Below, piece after piece: positions 35,775-45,687 of a stretch of 64,000 bases of DNA. Under the pieces are notes generated by a model. It had not been told where the DNA came from and ran no database searches. It worked only from the letters and a program-made list of their open reading frames with translations. Location of the stretch: positions 62,001 through 126,000 of the forward strand of contig CAMWYX010000001.1 in the NCBI GenBank assembly GCA_947178575.1, read 5' to 3'. The position numbers and the translations under genes are program-made. Within the stretch, counting starts at the first letter, position 1; each line of letters opens with the position of its first letter. Source of the stretch: an uncultured Ruminococcus sp. Its GTDB lineage: Bacteria > Bacillota > Clostridia > Oscillospirales > Ruminococcaceae.

Positions 35775-36410
35775 TTGAACTTTCAGAAACTTCCGGCTAT
35801 AGTAATATTAAATATATTTATTATTTTTGCTGAAATCGTTCTTCTTTCGCCTGGACTTGCGGGATTAAGCGGTAAGGCTTTATTTATAGCGGTTTCGGCA
35901 GGAGTTGTTGTGTTTATTGCCGGAAATTATCTGCTGTTTTCTTCTGCATATAAAAAACCCAGTCTCGGAAATAAAAAAAATATTGATGACAACGATTTTG
36001 AAAACGCTTTCAAAGGCTGGCGCAGTATGAATACACCTTTTAATTTACAGATAGATACCGCACTCAGACAGCTTGAACAGTTCAATATACGCTGTGAAAA
36101 ACTCCGCATTCTTTCGGAGGACGGTACTTTCCAGCCCGCTGCCGATGAAATAGAATTATGTATTTTCAATAATTTCAAGCGTATTATCAATCGTCTTCTC
36201 ATATGCGATATGAAAGATTCGGACGATGTAAAACGGGGAACAGAATACATTAACCGGCTTATCGGAGAAAATACCGAATGTCTCAACGTTTTCAGCCGGT
36301 TTATCGACGAAGTTGCAGTTATGCTTGATTCGCCGAATGATGTTAAATCGCTTGCATTGCAGTCCGTCACGGATTCTCTCAAAAAAATACAGAAATCCGA
36401 TAATTCATAA
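35775..36410 (+). CDS. Two-TM membrane protein of unknown function, partner of the VWA protein
   Basis: 211 residues. Two N-terminal membrane helices (about 5-27 and 33-54) are followed by a helical cytoplasmic domain (about 75-211). The size and layout resemble XpaC-family proteins, which accompany VWA/TelA genes in some Firmicutes, but I see no decisive motif, so this stays a suggestion. The best start is TTG 35775, with GAGGTG 6 bases before it; GTG codons at 35766 and 35769 overlap the ribosome site. The next gene follows after 22 bases. Confidence 0.7.
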   Translation: MNFQKLPAIVILNIFIIFAEIVLLSPGLAGLSGKALFIAVSAGVVVFIAGNYLLFSSAYKKPSLGNKKNIDDNDFENAFKGWRSMNTPFNLQIDTALRQLEQFNIRCEKLRILSEDGTFQPAADEIELCIFNNFKRIINRLLICDMKDSDDVKRGTEYINRLIGENTECLNVFSRFIDEVAVMLDSPNDVKSLALQSVTDSLKKIQKSDNS

Positions 36411-36432
36411 TAAACCGGAGGGGGATTTGTTC

Positions 36433-38121
36433 ATGAGCAGTAATAAGGGGAAAATTGCAGTTTCAATGATAGCCGTGGGAATAATTGCAGTTGCGGCAGT
36501 CGGCGGAGGTCTCCGACTTACACGCAATATCGGCAAAAGCGACCGTCAAATTTCCCGTGAACAGGCTCTTGACGACCTGACGAAACTGCTGAAAAAAATC
36601 GATGTAACCAATATCGAACCTCGTAAGGCTCAGGTGGAAATCGGAACGTCTTCACTTGCTGACGAACTTCCGGATATAAGCAAATATCCGCTCAGCGTTT
36701 ACGGCGACGGCGATATAGATATTGAGATATTTTCATCAACCGAAAAATCAGGCAGAGGAACTGACGGCTGGCTCAATGAAATCGCAGAACGCTTCAATGA
36801 GGAGGATTTTCAGATAGACGGTCGGGATATTTCGGTTTCTGTGCGTCCCGTGGCTTCGGGGCTTTCGTATGACTATATTGTTTCCGGAAAGTATGTTCCG
36901 CATGCTTATACGCCGTCAAATGAACTGTGGGGCGATATGATTGATTCCGAAGGAATTGACATCAGGCTGGAGGACGAATGTCTTGTAAGCAGTACTGCCG
37001 GAATACTCGTGAACAATAATGTGTATAACAATATAAATTCAAAATACGGTTCGGTTACGCTTGAAACGGTTGTTCAGGCTACTGTCGACGGAGAAATTGC
37101 CATGGGATATACAAATCCGTATTCTTCATCAACCGGACTGAATTTTCTTGTATCTGCACTCAATACTTTTGACAGCTCCGATATTCTCAGCCAGAAAGCC
37201 GTCAGCTCTTTTGTGGATTTTCAGGCGAATGTGCCGTTTGTGGCATATACAACGCTACAGATGAGGGAGGCTGTCGAATCTGGTTCGCTTGATGCGTTTA
37301 TTTTTGAATCCCAGCTCGTTTTCAATGACGCTTCTCTTAAAAGATACAGCTTTATTCCTTTCGGCGTGGAACATAATAATCCTATGTATTCCCTCGGCAG
37401 AATATCACCTGACGAACAGGAAGTCTTAAAACAGTTCATTTCATACTGCAAAAACGATGAATCACAGAAACTTGCCGAAAAATACGGATTCAACCAGCAG
37501 AACGGCTATAAATCTGATATATCCGATATAAGCGGAAATGCTCTGATTTCTGCACAGAAACTCTGGAAAGAGGAAAAAAATGCCGGAAAACCGGTAGTGG
37601 CTGTATTTGTTGCCGATATGTCCGGAAGTATGGACGGCGATCCGATACGTCAGCTCAAACGTTCACTTATAAACGGCTCACAGTATATCAGCGATGAGAA
37701 TTATATAGGTCTTGTGACTTATAATAATAATGTTCAGATAAATCTCCCGATAGATAAATTTACTCTTAATCATCGGGCTTACTTTACCGGAGCAGTCGAG
37801 GATATGTCGGCAGTCGGCGGAACAGCTACATTTGACGCAGTCGCTGTTGCTTCTGATATGCTTGTTGATGCTCGTGAAAAATATCCCGATGCAAAAATTA
37901 TGATGTTCGTACTCAGCGACGGCGAAACAAATACGGGCTGTGATTTAAAGGATATTTCGGAAATTGTTCAGGCTCTTGAGATACCAATATATACAATCGG
38001 CTACAATGCCGACCTTGACGAATTAAGCAGAATTTCAGCTATAAACGAGGCAGCAAGTATCAACGCCGATTCCGATGATGTTGTTTATGCGCTGAAAAAT
38101 TTGTTCAATGCTCAGGTTTAG
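36433..38121 (+). CDS. Membrane-anchored substrate-binding/VWA fusion protein
   Basis: 562 residues. One N-terminal membrane helix or uncleaved signal (about 8-26) leads to a region like type-2 periplasmic binding proteins (about 80-370: SVYGDGDIDIEIFSSTEKSGRG, SSTAGILVNNNVYN, and a C-terminal QKLAEKYGF). A von Willebrand A domain (about 388-562) follows. The metal-binding MIDAS motif DMSGSM is complete at 395-400, with a Thr in GGTATF near 465 and Asp in LSDGETN near 497. The protein is likely outside the membrane, combining ligand sensing with metal-dependent protein binding. The ATG at 36433 has a GGAGGGGG site. The following pyrC is only 11 bases away. Confidence 0.83.
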   Translation: MSSNKGKIAVSMIAVGIIAVAAVGGGLRLTRNIGKSDRQISREQALDDLTKLLKKIDVTNIEPRKAQVEIGTSSLADELPDISKYPLSVYGDGDIDIEIFSSTEKSGRGTDGWLNEIAERFNEEDFQIDGRDISVSVRPVASGLSYDYIVSGKYVPHAYTPSNELWGDMIDSEGIDIRLEDECLVSSTAGILVNNNVYNNINSKYGSVTLETVVQATVDGEIAMGYTNPYSSSTGLNFLVSALNTFDSSDILSQKAVSSFVDFQANVPFVAYTTLQMREAVESGSLDAFIFESQLVFNDASLKRYSFIPFGVEHNNPMYSLGRISPDEQEVLKQFISYCKNDESQKLAEKYGFNQQNGYKSDISDISGNALISAQKLWKEEKNAGKPVVAVFVADMSGSMDGDPIRQLKRSLINGSQYISDENYIGLVTYNNNVQINLPIDKFTLNHRAYFTGAVEDMSAVGGTATFDAVAVASDMLVDAREKYPDAKIMMFVLSDGETNTGCDLKDISEIVQALEIPIYTIGYNADLDELSRISAINEAASINADSDDVVYALKNLFNAQV

Positions 38122-38132
38122 GAGGTTTAATC

Positions 38133-39401
38133 ATGTCATCTTTGCTTATAAAAAATATACGTGCTGTTGATTCGGAACAGGATACGGCCACGGACGTTTT
38201 TATCAACAGCGGAAAAATCGCAGAAACAGGAAAAAATCTTGATGTTACGGCTGACGAAGTAATCGACGGCACAGGTCTTGTGCTTATGCCGTCTCTTTTC
38301 GATATGCACGTTCATTTCCGTGACCCCGGATTCACGCACAAGGAAGATATATTCACCGGCTGTTCGGCTGCTCTTGCAGGAGGCGTGACCGGTGTCCTTG
38401 CCATGCCGAATACAAATCCTCCGTGCGACAATCCGGAAACTATCCGCTATATCATTGAAAAGGCTGAGAGCACGGGCGTTGACGTTTATCCCGTCGGCTG
38501 TATCACAAGCGGTATGAACGGCGGTGAACTCTGCGATTACGATGCTCTGAAATCCGCAGGCTGTATCTGCATTTCCGATGACGGAAGACCGGTCGCAAAT
38601 GCAGAACTCATGAGACAGGCTCTTGAAATGACAAAGGAAAACGGACTTCTTGTTGTTTCACACTGCGAGGATTTAAGCATAATAAACGGCGGTATCATGA
38701 ATAAAGGCGAAGTTTCGGACAAACTCGGCGTAAAGGGTATGGACAGGGCTTCCGAGGATTATATTACTGCCCGTGAAATGATACTTGCAAAGTCCGTGGA
38801 TTCCCGTATACATATATGTCACGTTTCCACGGAGGGAAGCACAGAAATGATTCGGTTTGCAAAATCGTGCGGAGTTAAGGTAACGTGCGAAACCGCTCCG
38901 CATTACTTCATGCTGACCGATAAACTCCTTGAAAAACGTGATGCCGATTACCGCATGAATCCGCCTCTCAGAACAGATAAGGACGTAAGAGCAATCATAG
39001 ACGGAATAAAGGACGGTACGATAGACTGTATAATCACAGACCACGCTCCCCATGCTCCGGAGGAAAAAGCCGATTTTGAAAACGCTCCGAACGGTGTTGT
39101 AGGTCTGGAAACCTCACTTTCTGCAACCCTTACGGCGTTGTATCATACGGGGGAAGTCAGTCTGAACAGAATTGTCGAGCTTATGTGCGTTAATCCGAGG
39201 CGTATTTTAGGTCTTGAAGTTCCCGAAATCAAAGCCGGAAGCACTGCCGATTTGGTAATTGCCGACATAGACAGAAAATGGACTGTAAAGCCGGAAAAAC
39301 TTCATTCCAAATCACGCAACAGCGTATTTAAGGGAATGACCCTCACCGGCAGACCGCTTGCCACTATTTCAAAGGGAATTATAAGATATAATATTATATA
39401 A
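38133..39401 (+). CDS. pyrC: Dihydroorotase
   Basis: This zinc amidohydrolase forms dihydroorotate, the third step of pyrimidine synthesis. It is class-I/type PyrC, 422 residues: metal motif DMHVHFRDPG near 58, CHVSTEG near 232, and DHAPHAPEEK near 303 with the catalytic Asp. The AGGAGG ribosome site overlaps the end of the VWA gene region. First of four pyrimidine genes in the order pyrC-pyrF-carA-carB. Confidence 0.96.
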   Translation: MSSLLIKNIRAVDSEQDTATDVFINSGKIAETGKNLDVTADEVIDGTGLVLMPSLFDMHVHFRDPGFTHKEDIFTGCSAALAGGVTGVLAMPNTNPPCDNPETIRYIIEKAESTGVDVYPVGCITSGMNGGELCDYDALKSAGCICISDDGRPVANAELMRQALEMTKENGLLVVSHCEDLSIINGGIMNKGEVSDKLGVKGMDRASEDYITAREMILAKSVDSRIHICHVSTEGSTEMIRFAKSCGVKVTCETAPHYFMLTDKLLEKRDADYRMNPPLRTDKDVRAIIDGIKDGTIDCIITDHAPHAPEEKADFENAPNGVVGLETSLSATLTALYHTGEVSLNRIVELMCVNPRRILGLEVPEIKAGSTADLVIADIDRKWTVKPEKLHSKSRNSVFKGMTLTGRPLATISKGIIRYNII

Positions 39402-39418
39402 TAAAAGGAGATGTTTTT

Positions 39419-40345
39419 ATGTCATTTGACAGACTTATCGAAAAAATTATTGAACTTAAAAATCCTTCCGTTGTAGGTCTTGACCCTAAACTTGAATATG
39501 TTCCGAAATATATTCAGAGACGTTACCTTGACAAGGACGGCATGACCATGAAAGCTGCTGCCAAAGCAATATATGACTTCAATCAGGCTATTATAGACGA
39601 GATACATGATGTTGTTCCGGCTATAAAACCGCAGGCGGCTTATTATGAGATGTACGGACATTACGGTATTCGTACTCTCGAAAAAACTATCAGATATGCA
39701 AAGCTTAACGGTATGTTCGTTATAACCGACGGCAAACGAAATGACATCGGGGCAACTATGGAGGCATATACAAATGCTCACCTCGGCTGTACTTCCGTTG
39801 GTGAAAGCACTTCCGAGGCTTTCGGAGCTGATGCACTTACGGTAAACGGATACCTCGGAACTGACGGTATTGAGCCTCTCCTGAAAGTCTGCCGTGAACG
39901 TGATAAAGGTATTTACGTTCTTGTAAAAACTTCAAATCCGTCAAGCGGTGAATTTCAGGATTTGAAACTTGATGACGGTACGCCGGTATATGCAAAAATG
40001 GGCGACCTCTGTGAGAAGTGGGGAGCTGATACGGTCGGCAAATACGGCTATTCCGCAGTAGGTGCAGTTGTCGGTGCAACATATCCGGAAATGCTTGCAG
40101 AACTCCGTAAGAGATTACCGCACACAATGTTTCTTGTTCCCGGATACGGTGCTCAGGGAGGCGGTGCGGAAGGTCTCAGGGGAGGATTCGATGAAAACGG
40201 TCTCGGAGCAATTGTCAATTCAAGCCGTGCCGTTATGTGTGCCTATAAGAAAGAGGGCTGTGATGAGCGTGATTTCGCAAAGGCTGCACGCCGTGAAGCT
40301 ATCCGCATGAGAGATGACATAACACAGTATATTAATCTGAAATAA
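39419..40345 (+). CDS. pyrF: Orotidine 5'-phosphate decarboxylase, long type
   Basis: PyrF converts OMP to UMP. At 308 residues it is the longer 'type 2' form, with the catalytic TDGKRNDIGAT near 101 and VPGYGAQGGGAEG near 239 for phosphate binding. It follows pyrC by 17 bases with an AAAAGGAG site. Confidence 0.94.
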   Translation: MSFDRLIEKIIELKNPSVVGLDPKLEYVPKYIQRRYLDKDGMTMKAAAKAIYDFNQAIIDEIHDVVPAIKPQAAYYEMYGHYGIRTLEKTIRYAKLNGMFVITDGKRNDIGATMEAYTNAHLGCTSVGESTSEAFGADALTVNGYLGTDGIEPLLKVCRERDKGIYVLVKTSNPSSGEFQDLKLDDGTPVYAKMGDLCEKWGADTVGKYGYSAVGAVVGATYPEMLAELRKRLPHTMFLVPGYGAQGGGAEGLRGGFDENGLGAIVNSSRAVMCAYKKEGCDERDFAKAARREAIRMRDDITQYINLK

Positions 40346-40482
40346 TATGACAAGAATCTTTCCGGAATATCACGTAAGAATTATTTGGGAGCAGGTTCGG
40401 AATTTAAACTAAATCAACTCACGGTGACAATGGCGTTGCTGTGTTTTATAAATCTTCAAGATTAATTGAAAGGATTGGTAAA

Positions 40483-41589
40483 ATGTCTTTATTTAATCAA
40501 TCGGAAAAAGCTTACCTCATGCTCGCAAACGGGCAGATTTTTGAGGGCAGAAGTTTCGGAAAAAAGGGGACGGTTATCGGTGAAGTTGTTTTTACTACTG
40601 GTCTTACCGGTTATCAGGAAACGCTCACCGACCCCAGCTATTACGGTCAGATTGTAACGCAGACGTTTCCGCTTATCGGAAATTACGGCGTAAACAGTTC
40701 CGACAACGAATCCGCAAAATCGTACGTCAGCGGTTATATTGTCCGTGAATGGTGCAGTGTGCCGTCCAATTTCCGGTGCGAGGGTGGTATAAATGACTTT
40801 CTTGTGAATCATAATATAATCGGCATATGCGGAATCGATACACGCCGGCTTACCCGTATTATCCGTGAGGCAGGCGTTATGAACGGCGTTATCACTACCG
40901 AAAACGTCTATGAGAAAAAGGACGAGCTTCTTGAAAAAATAAATTCCTTTGCGGTCAGAAATGCCGTTCCGGCTGTTACCGCTCCGAATATCAGGACATA
41001 TACTCCGGAAAATAAAAAATACCGTGTCGTTCTCTTTGATTTCGGATATAAACGCAATATCAGGCAGGAACTTTTCAGGCGTGGCTGTGAAGTCGTTGTT
41101 GTTCCGGCAGATACAATCGCCGAAGAAGTAAAAAATCTCGCTCCGGACGGAATTATGTTTTCAAACGGTCCGGGAGACCCCTCCGAAAATACCGGAATTA
41201 TCGCAAATATCCGTGAAATTCAGAAGCTCGGAATCCCGATTTTCGGAATCTGTCTCGGTCATCAGCTTATGGCTCTCGCAAACGGCGGACGTACCGAAAA
41301 GCTGAAATACGGTCATCGTGGTGCGAATCAGCCTGTTATCGACCTCGAAAGCGGTCTGACATACGTCACAAGTCAGAATCACGGATATGCCGTTGTGGGA
41401 GACAGCATTGACAGTTCCGTGGGACGTGTTTCGCATATCAACGCAAACGACAAAACCTGCGAGGGTATCAGATATACCGCCGTCAATGCACGTACAGTCC
41501 AGTTCCACCCCGAAGCTCACGGAGGACCGCTTGATACCGCTTATCTGTTCGATGAATTTGTGGAAACTATGAAAGGGGAGGTCTGCTGA
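40483..41589 (+). CDS. carA: Carbamoyl-phosphate synthase, small (glutaminase) subunit
   Basis: CarA hydrolyses glutamine and passes ammonia to CarB. 368 residues; the N-terminal domain has GEVVFTTGLTGYQETLTDPSY near 32, and the class-I glutaminase has GICLGHQ near 258 with the nucleophile Cys, and a HPEAHGG segment with the catalytic His near 344. The ATG at 40483 has an AAAGGA site 8 bases upstream; the GTG at 40441 has none. The 137 bases after pyrF hold no promoter, hairpin or PyrR-type leader that I can recognise. Confidence 0.95.
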   Translation: MSLFNQSEKAYLMLANGQIFEGRSFGKKGTVIGEVVFTTGLTGYQETLTDPSYYGQIVTQTFPLIGNYGVNSSDNESAKSYVSGYIVREWCSVPSNFRCEGGINDFLVNHNIIGICGIDTRRLTRIIREAGVMNGVITTENVYEKKDELLEKINSFAVRNAVPAVTAPNIRTYTPENKKYRVVLFDFGYKRNIRQELFRRGCEVVVVPADTIAEEVKNLAPDGIMFSNGPGDPSENTGIIANIREIQKLGIPIFGICLGHQLMALANGGRTEKLKYGHRGANQPVIDLESGLTYVTSQNHGYAVVGDSIDSSVGRVSHINANDKTCEGIRYTAVNARTVQFHPEAHGGPLDTAYLFDEFVETMKGEVC

Positions 41590-41590
41590 T

Positions 41591-44500
41591 ATGCCATTGA
41601 GAAGTGATATTAAAAAAGTTCTTGTTATTGGTTCAGGACCGATAGTCATCGGTCAGGCTGCCGAGTTCGACTATGCCGGAACTCAGGCATGTCGTGCACT
41701 TAAACAGGAAGGTCTTGAAGTTGTTCTTGTAAATTCAAACCCTGCTACAATCATGACCGATAAGGCAATGGCGGACAAGGTTTATATCGAACCGCTGACT
41801 CTTGATGTCGTGAAACGTATTATCGAAATCGAAAAGCCTGACAGTCTGCTTTCAACGCTCGGCGGTCAGACCGGTCTTACACTTTCAATGCAGCTTGCCG
41901 CTGAGGGTTTTCTTGATTCGCATAACGTAAAGCTCCTCGGTGCTGACCCTGAAACGATTCATAAGGCGGAGGACAGACAGGCTTTCAAGGACACCATGGA
42001 AAAAATCGGCGAGCCGTGTATTCCGTCAAAGGTCGTGGAAAATGTCGATGATGCTATGGAGTTTGCTGATGTTATCGGTTATCCTGTAATCGTCCGTCCG
42101 GCGTTCACGCTCGGAGGAACAGGCGGAGGAATCGCTCAGAATAAAACCGAACTCCATGAAATCGCCGTCAATGGTCTCAGACTTTCGCCGATTACTCAGA
42201 TACTCGTCGAGAAATGTATAAGCGGTTGGAAAGAAATTGAATTTGAAGTTATCCGTGACAGAAAAGGAAATGTCATCACTGTATGTTCAATGGAGAATTT
42301 CGACCCTGTGGGAGTTCATACCGGTGACAGTATTGTTATTGCTCCTGCCGTTACGCTTTCGGACAGGGAATACCAGATGCTTCGTACAGCTGCTATAAAT
42401 ATCATCAAGGAACTCAAAGTCGAGGGAGGCTGTAACTGTCAGTTTGCACTTCACCCCACGAGTTTTGAGTATGCGGTAATTGAGGTAAATCCCCGTGTTT
42501 CACGTTCTTCCGCACTTGCTTCCAAGGCGACTGGCTATCCGATTGCAAAGACAGCCGCAAAAATCGCCGTAGGATATACGCTTGACGAAATAATAAATCA
42601 GGTTACCGGAAGAACATTCGCCTGCTTTGAACCGGCTCTCGACTATGTTGTTGTAAAATTCCCGAAATGGGCTTTTGATAAGTTCGTATACGCAAAAAGA
42701 ACCCTCGGAACTCAGATGAAAGCCACCGGCGAAGTAATGGCTATCGGTACTTCTTTTGAACAGGCTATGATGAAAGCCGTGCGCTCAATCGAACTCGGTC
42801 TCGATACAATGAGTATGAAAAAGTTTGTCGGTTTCACAAGAGAACAGCTGATTGAAAAACTCCACGATATTGATGACGAACGTTCATTCGTTGTGTTTGA
42901 GGCTCTCAAAAAGGGCGTAACTCCCGAGGAAATCCACGAAATCACGATGATTGACAACTGGTTTTTATATAAGCTTCTTAATCTTGTGGAACTCGAAAAA
43001 TGGCTTGCAGACGGTGAACTCACAGAGGAAAAATACGATACCGCCAGACAATACGGCTATCTTGACAGCACAATCGAAAGATTAAGCGGTCAGAAATGCC
43101 CGAAACATAAATCAAATGTTTTCAAGATGGTCGATACCTGCGCCGGTGAATTTAAGGCGGAAACTCCGTATTTCTATTCGACATATGACGACGAGAACGA
43201 AGCCGAACAGTTTATCGAACACAGAAACACCGGAAAGAAAAAAGTTATCGTTTTCGGTTCAGGACCTATCAGAATCGGTCAGGGAATCGAATTTGACTAC
43301 TGTTCCGTTCATTGCGTCTGGACTTTGAAAGAACTCGGATATGAAGCCGTTATCTGCAATAATAACCCCGAAACAGTTTCAACCGATTTCGATACCGGAG
43401 ACCGTCTTTATTTCGACCCTCTCACACGTGAGGACGTTGAGGCAATCATAGAAACCGAAAAGCCTTACGGGGTTGTTGTGCAGTTCGGCGGTCAGACGGC
43501 TATAAAGCTTACACGTCATCTTGCAGATATGGGCGTGAATATCCTCGGAACGTCAGCCGATATGATAGATGCCGCCGAAGACAGGGAACGTTTCGACGAA
43601 ATACTTGAAAGATGCGGTATTCCCAGACCGCAGGGTCAGACCGTAATGACGACTGATGAAGCTGTTGAAGCTGCCGAAGAACTCGGATATCCCGTTCTTC
43701 TCCGTCCGTCGTATGTTCTGGGCGGTCAGAATATGATTATTGCACATTCAAAAGAAGATGTCGTTGAATACATGGGAATCATCACAAGCCATATGATAGA
43801 AAACCCCGTACTTATCGACAAGTATATGATGGGAACGGAAGTCGAAGTTGATGCGATATGCGACGGCGAAGATTTCCTGATTCCCGGAATTATGGAGCAT
43901 ATCGAACGTGCCGGCGTACATTCCGGCGACTCGATTTCAATTTATCCGGCACAGCATCTGTCTGAGCGGATAAAAAGAATCATTGTCGAATATACACGCA
44001 AACTTGCCAGGGAACTCAATGTCATCGGTCTCGTGAATATACAGTATGTAGTATATAATCACGAAGTATTTGTGATTGAGGTAAATCCCCGTTCATCGAG
44101 AACAGTGCCTTATATAAGCAAGGTTACCGGAATACCTATGGTAGATATTGCCACTAAAATAATGTTCGGTGCAAAACTTAAGGATATGGGCTATGAAAGC
44201 GGTTTATATCCGGCAGGCGATTATGTTGCGGTAAAAGTTCCGGTATTCTCTTTTGAAAAACTCACCGATGTTGATACAATGCTCGGTCCTGAAATGAAAT
44301 CAACCGGCGAATGTCTCGGTATCGGCAGAAATCTTGAAGATGCATTACTGAAAGGTCTTATTGCGGCAGGTTTTGACCTGAAAAAAACAGGCGGTGTGCT
44401 TATTTCCGTCCGTGATTCCGATAAGCGTGAAGTATTGCCGATTGCCGACAAGTTCGAGCAGATGGGATTTGAACTGTATGCAACTTCCGGAACTCAGAGC

Positions 44501-44782
44501 GTTCTTACAAGAAATATGATTGCTTCACATCTCGTCCGCAAGATTTCCGACGGTGAACCGAATGTTGTTACACTTCTCGAAAGCGGAAAAATACACTATG
44601 TAATATCTACATCGGCAAAGGGAAGACTTCCGGAACGTGACAGCGTGAAAATGCGCCGTAAATCAATAGAGCGTTCAATTTGCAGTCTCACCGCTATTGA
44701 TACGGCAAAATCGCTTGTAAAAGTTCTTGAATCCGGACGTACTGTAAATGATGTCGAACTTGTCGATATAACCAAAATATAA
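41591..44782 (+). CDS. carB: Carbamoyl-phosphate synthase, large subunit
   Basis: CarB makes carbamoyl phosphate from bicarbonate, ammonia and two ATP. The 1063-residue length is normal, with two ATP-grasp halves: GSGPIVIGQAAEFDYAGTQA near 14 and the matching GSGPIRIGQGIEFDYCSVH near 555. A C-terminal MGS-like allosteric domain (about 930-1060) follows, where UMP and IMP act. It starts one base after the carA stop, with a GGGGAGG site in the carA end. Confidence 0.97.
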   Translation: MPLRSDIKKVLVIGSGPIVIGQAAEFDYAGTQACRALKQEGLEVVLVNSNPATIMTDKAMADKVYIEPLTLDVVKRIIEIEKPDSLLSTLGGQTGLTLSMQLAAEGFLDSHNVKLLGADPETIHKAEDRQAFKDTMEKIGEPCIPSKVVENVDDAMEFADVIGYPVIVRPAFTLGGTGGGIAQNKTELHEIAVNGLRLSPITQILVEKCISGWKEIEFEVIRDRKGNVITVCSMENFDPVGVHTGDSIVIAPAVTLSDREYQMLRTAAINIIKELKVEGGCNCQFALHPTSFEYAVIEVNPRVSRSSALASKATGYPIAKTAAKIAVGYTLDEIINQVTGRTFACFEPALDYVVVKFPKWAFDKFVYAKRTLGTQMKATGEVMAIGTSFEQAMMKAVRSIELGLDTMSMKKFVGFTREQLIEKLHDIDDERSFVVFEALKKGVTPEEIHEITMIDNWFLYKLLNLVELEKWLADGELTEEKYDTARQYGYLDSTIERLSGQKCPKHKSNVFKMVDTCAGEFKAETPYFYSTYDDENEAEQFIEHRNTGKKKVIVFGSGPIRIGQGIEFDYCSVHCVWTLKELGYEAVICNNNPETVSTDFDTGDRLYFDPLTREDVEAIIETEKPYGVVVQFGGQTAIKLTRHLADMGVNILGTSADMIDAAEDRERFDEILERCGIPRPQGQTVMTTDEAVEAAEELGYPVLLRPSYVLGGQNMIIAHSKEDVVEYMGIITSHMIENPVLIDKYMMGTEVEVDAICDGEDFLIPGIMEHIERAGVHSGDSISIYPAQHLSERIKRIIVEYTRKLARELNVIGLVNIQYVVYNHEVFVIEVNPRSSRTVPYISKVTGIPMVDIATKIMFGAKLKDMGYESGLYPAGDYVAVKVPVFSFEKLTDVDTMLGPEMKSTGECLGIGRNLEDALLKGLIAAGFDLKKTGGVLISVRDSDKREVLPIADKFEQMGFELYATSGTQSVLTRNMIASHLVRKISDGEPNVVTLLESGKIHYVISTSAKGRLPERDSVKMRRKSIERSICSLTAIDTAKSLVKVLESGRTVNDVELVDITKI

Positions 44783-44815
44783 ATAAACTTTATTAATTTG
44801 AAAGGATATGAAAAA

Positions 44816-45640
44816 ATGAGCGAATGTACACATGATTGTTCAAGCTGTGGAAGCGATTGTGCAAGCAGAACCGAACCGCAGAGCCTGCTCGAAAAACCGA
44901 ACCAGATGAGCAGTGTCGGAAAGGTTATCGGTATCGTGAGCGGAAAGGGCGGAGTCGGAAAAACTATGGTTTCTTCGATGCTTGCCGTTTCCATGCAGAG
45001 AGCCGGAAAAAATGTCGGACTTCTTGATGCCGATATAACAGGTCCGTCAGTTCCGAAAGCGTTCGGTATTCACGGAATGGCTGAAGCCTGTGAGTTCGGA
45101 ATTATTCCACGCAAAAGCAAAATGGGTATTGATATTATGTCAATCAATCTCCTGCTTGAAAACGAAACAGACCCCGTTGTATGGAGAGGTCCTGTTATTG
45201 CCGGCGTTGTAAAGCAGTTCTGGACTGATGTAATCTGGAAAGATATTGATTATCTTTTTGTGGATATGCCTCCGGGAACAGGTGATGTTCCGCTTACGGT
45301 GTTCCAGTCTCTGCCGGTTGACGGAATCGTTATTGTAACCTCACCGCAGGAACTTGTATCAATGATTGTCGAAAAGGCTGTGAAAATGGCAAAGCTCATG
45401 AATATACCGATTATCGGAATCATTGAGAATATGAGTTATTTTGAATGTCCTGACTGCGGAAAGAAACACAGGATATACGGCGAAAGTCATATTGAAAAAA
45501 TAGCCGGAGAATACGGAATACCGGTTCTTGCTCAGATACCGGTTGCGCCGGAACTCGCAAAGCACTGCGATAACGGAACTATCGAACTGTTTGAGGGTGA
45601 CTGGGTAGAACCTGCAATCAATCAGATACTGGGTTTATAA
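44816..45640 (+). CDS. Mrp/NBP35-type Fe-S cluster carrier ATPase
   Basis: 274 residues. The P-loop GKGGVGKT is near 44-51, the Switch II/MPPGTGD near 158, and the C-terminal CxxC (ECPDCGKKH near 211) binds a bridging Fe-S cluster. The N-terminus has a second cysteine cluster (C4, C8, C11, C15) as in eukaryotic NBP35 and many clostridial Mrp proteins. It likely inserts Fe-S clusters in apoproteins; the radical SAM enzymes ThiH and the gene at 60758 are potential clients. The ATG at 44816 has an AAAGGA site 9 bases before it. Confidence 0.92.
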   Translation: MSECTHDCSSCGSDCASRTEPQSLLEKPNQMSSVGKVIGIVSGKGGVGKTMVSSMLAVSMQRAGKNVGLLDADITGPSVPKAFGIHGMAEACEFGIIPRKSKMGIDIMSINLLLENETDPVVWRGPVIAGVVKQFWTDVIWKDIDYLFVDMPPGTGDVPLTVFQSLPVDGIVIVTSPQELVSMIVEKAVKMAKLMNIPIIGIIENMSYFECPDCGKKHRIYGESHIEKIAGEYGIPVLAQIPVAPELAKHCDNGTIELFEGDWVEPAINQILGL

Positions 45641-45658
45641 TATCAGAATAAGATTAAA

Positions 45659-45684
45659 AAACGGCGGAGTGAAATCCGCCGTTT
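45659..45684. terminator. Bidirectional terminator between Mrp and nfo
   Basis: AAACGGCGGA pairs perfectly with TCCGCCGTTT around GTGAAA, with A-rich and T-rich flanks. Confidence 0.92.
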
Positions 45685-45687
45685 GTT

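Noticed and set aside
36313-36432. 120-base upstream extension of the VWA gene.
   Set aside because: It overlaps the preceding gene out of frame; the strong GGAGGGGG site supports ATG 36433 before the membrane anchor.
40346-40482. Short stretch near 40420 (GGTGACAATGGCG) that resembles the 5' end of a clostridial 5S rRNA.
   Set aside because: Only about 13 bases fit, from memory, and none of the remaining 5S sequence follows; chance or a tiny relic.
40346-40482. Possible PyrR-type attenuator in front of carA.
   Set aside because: No PyrR-binding consensus, no antiterminator/terminator pair and no promoter found; carA is probably read through from pyrF.
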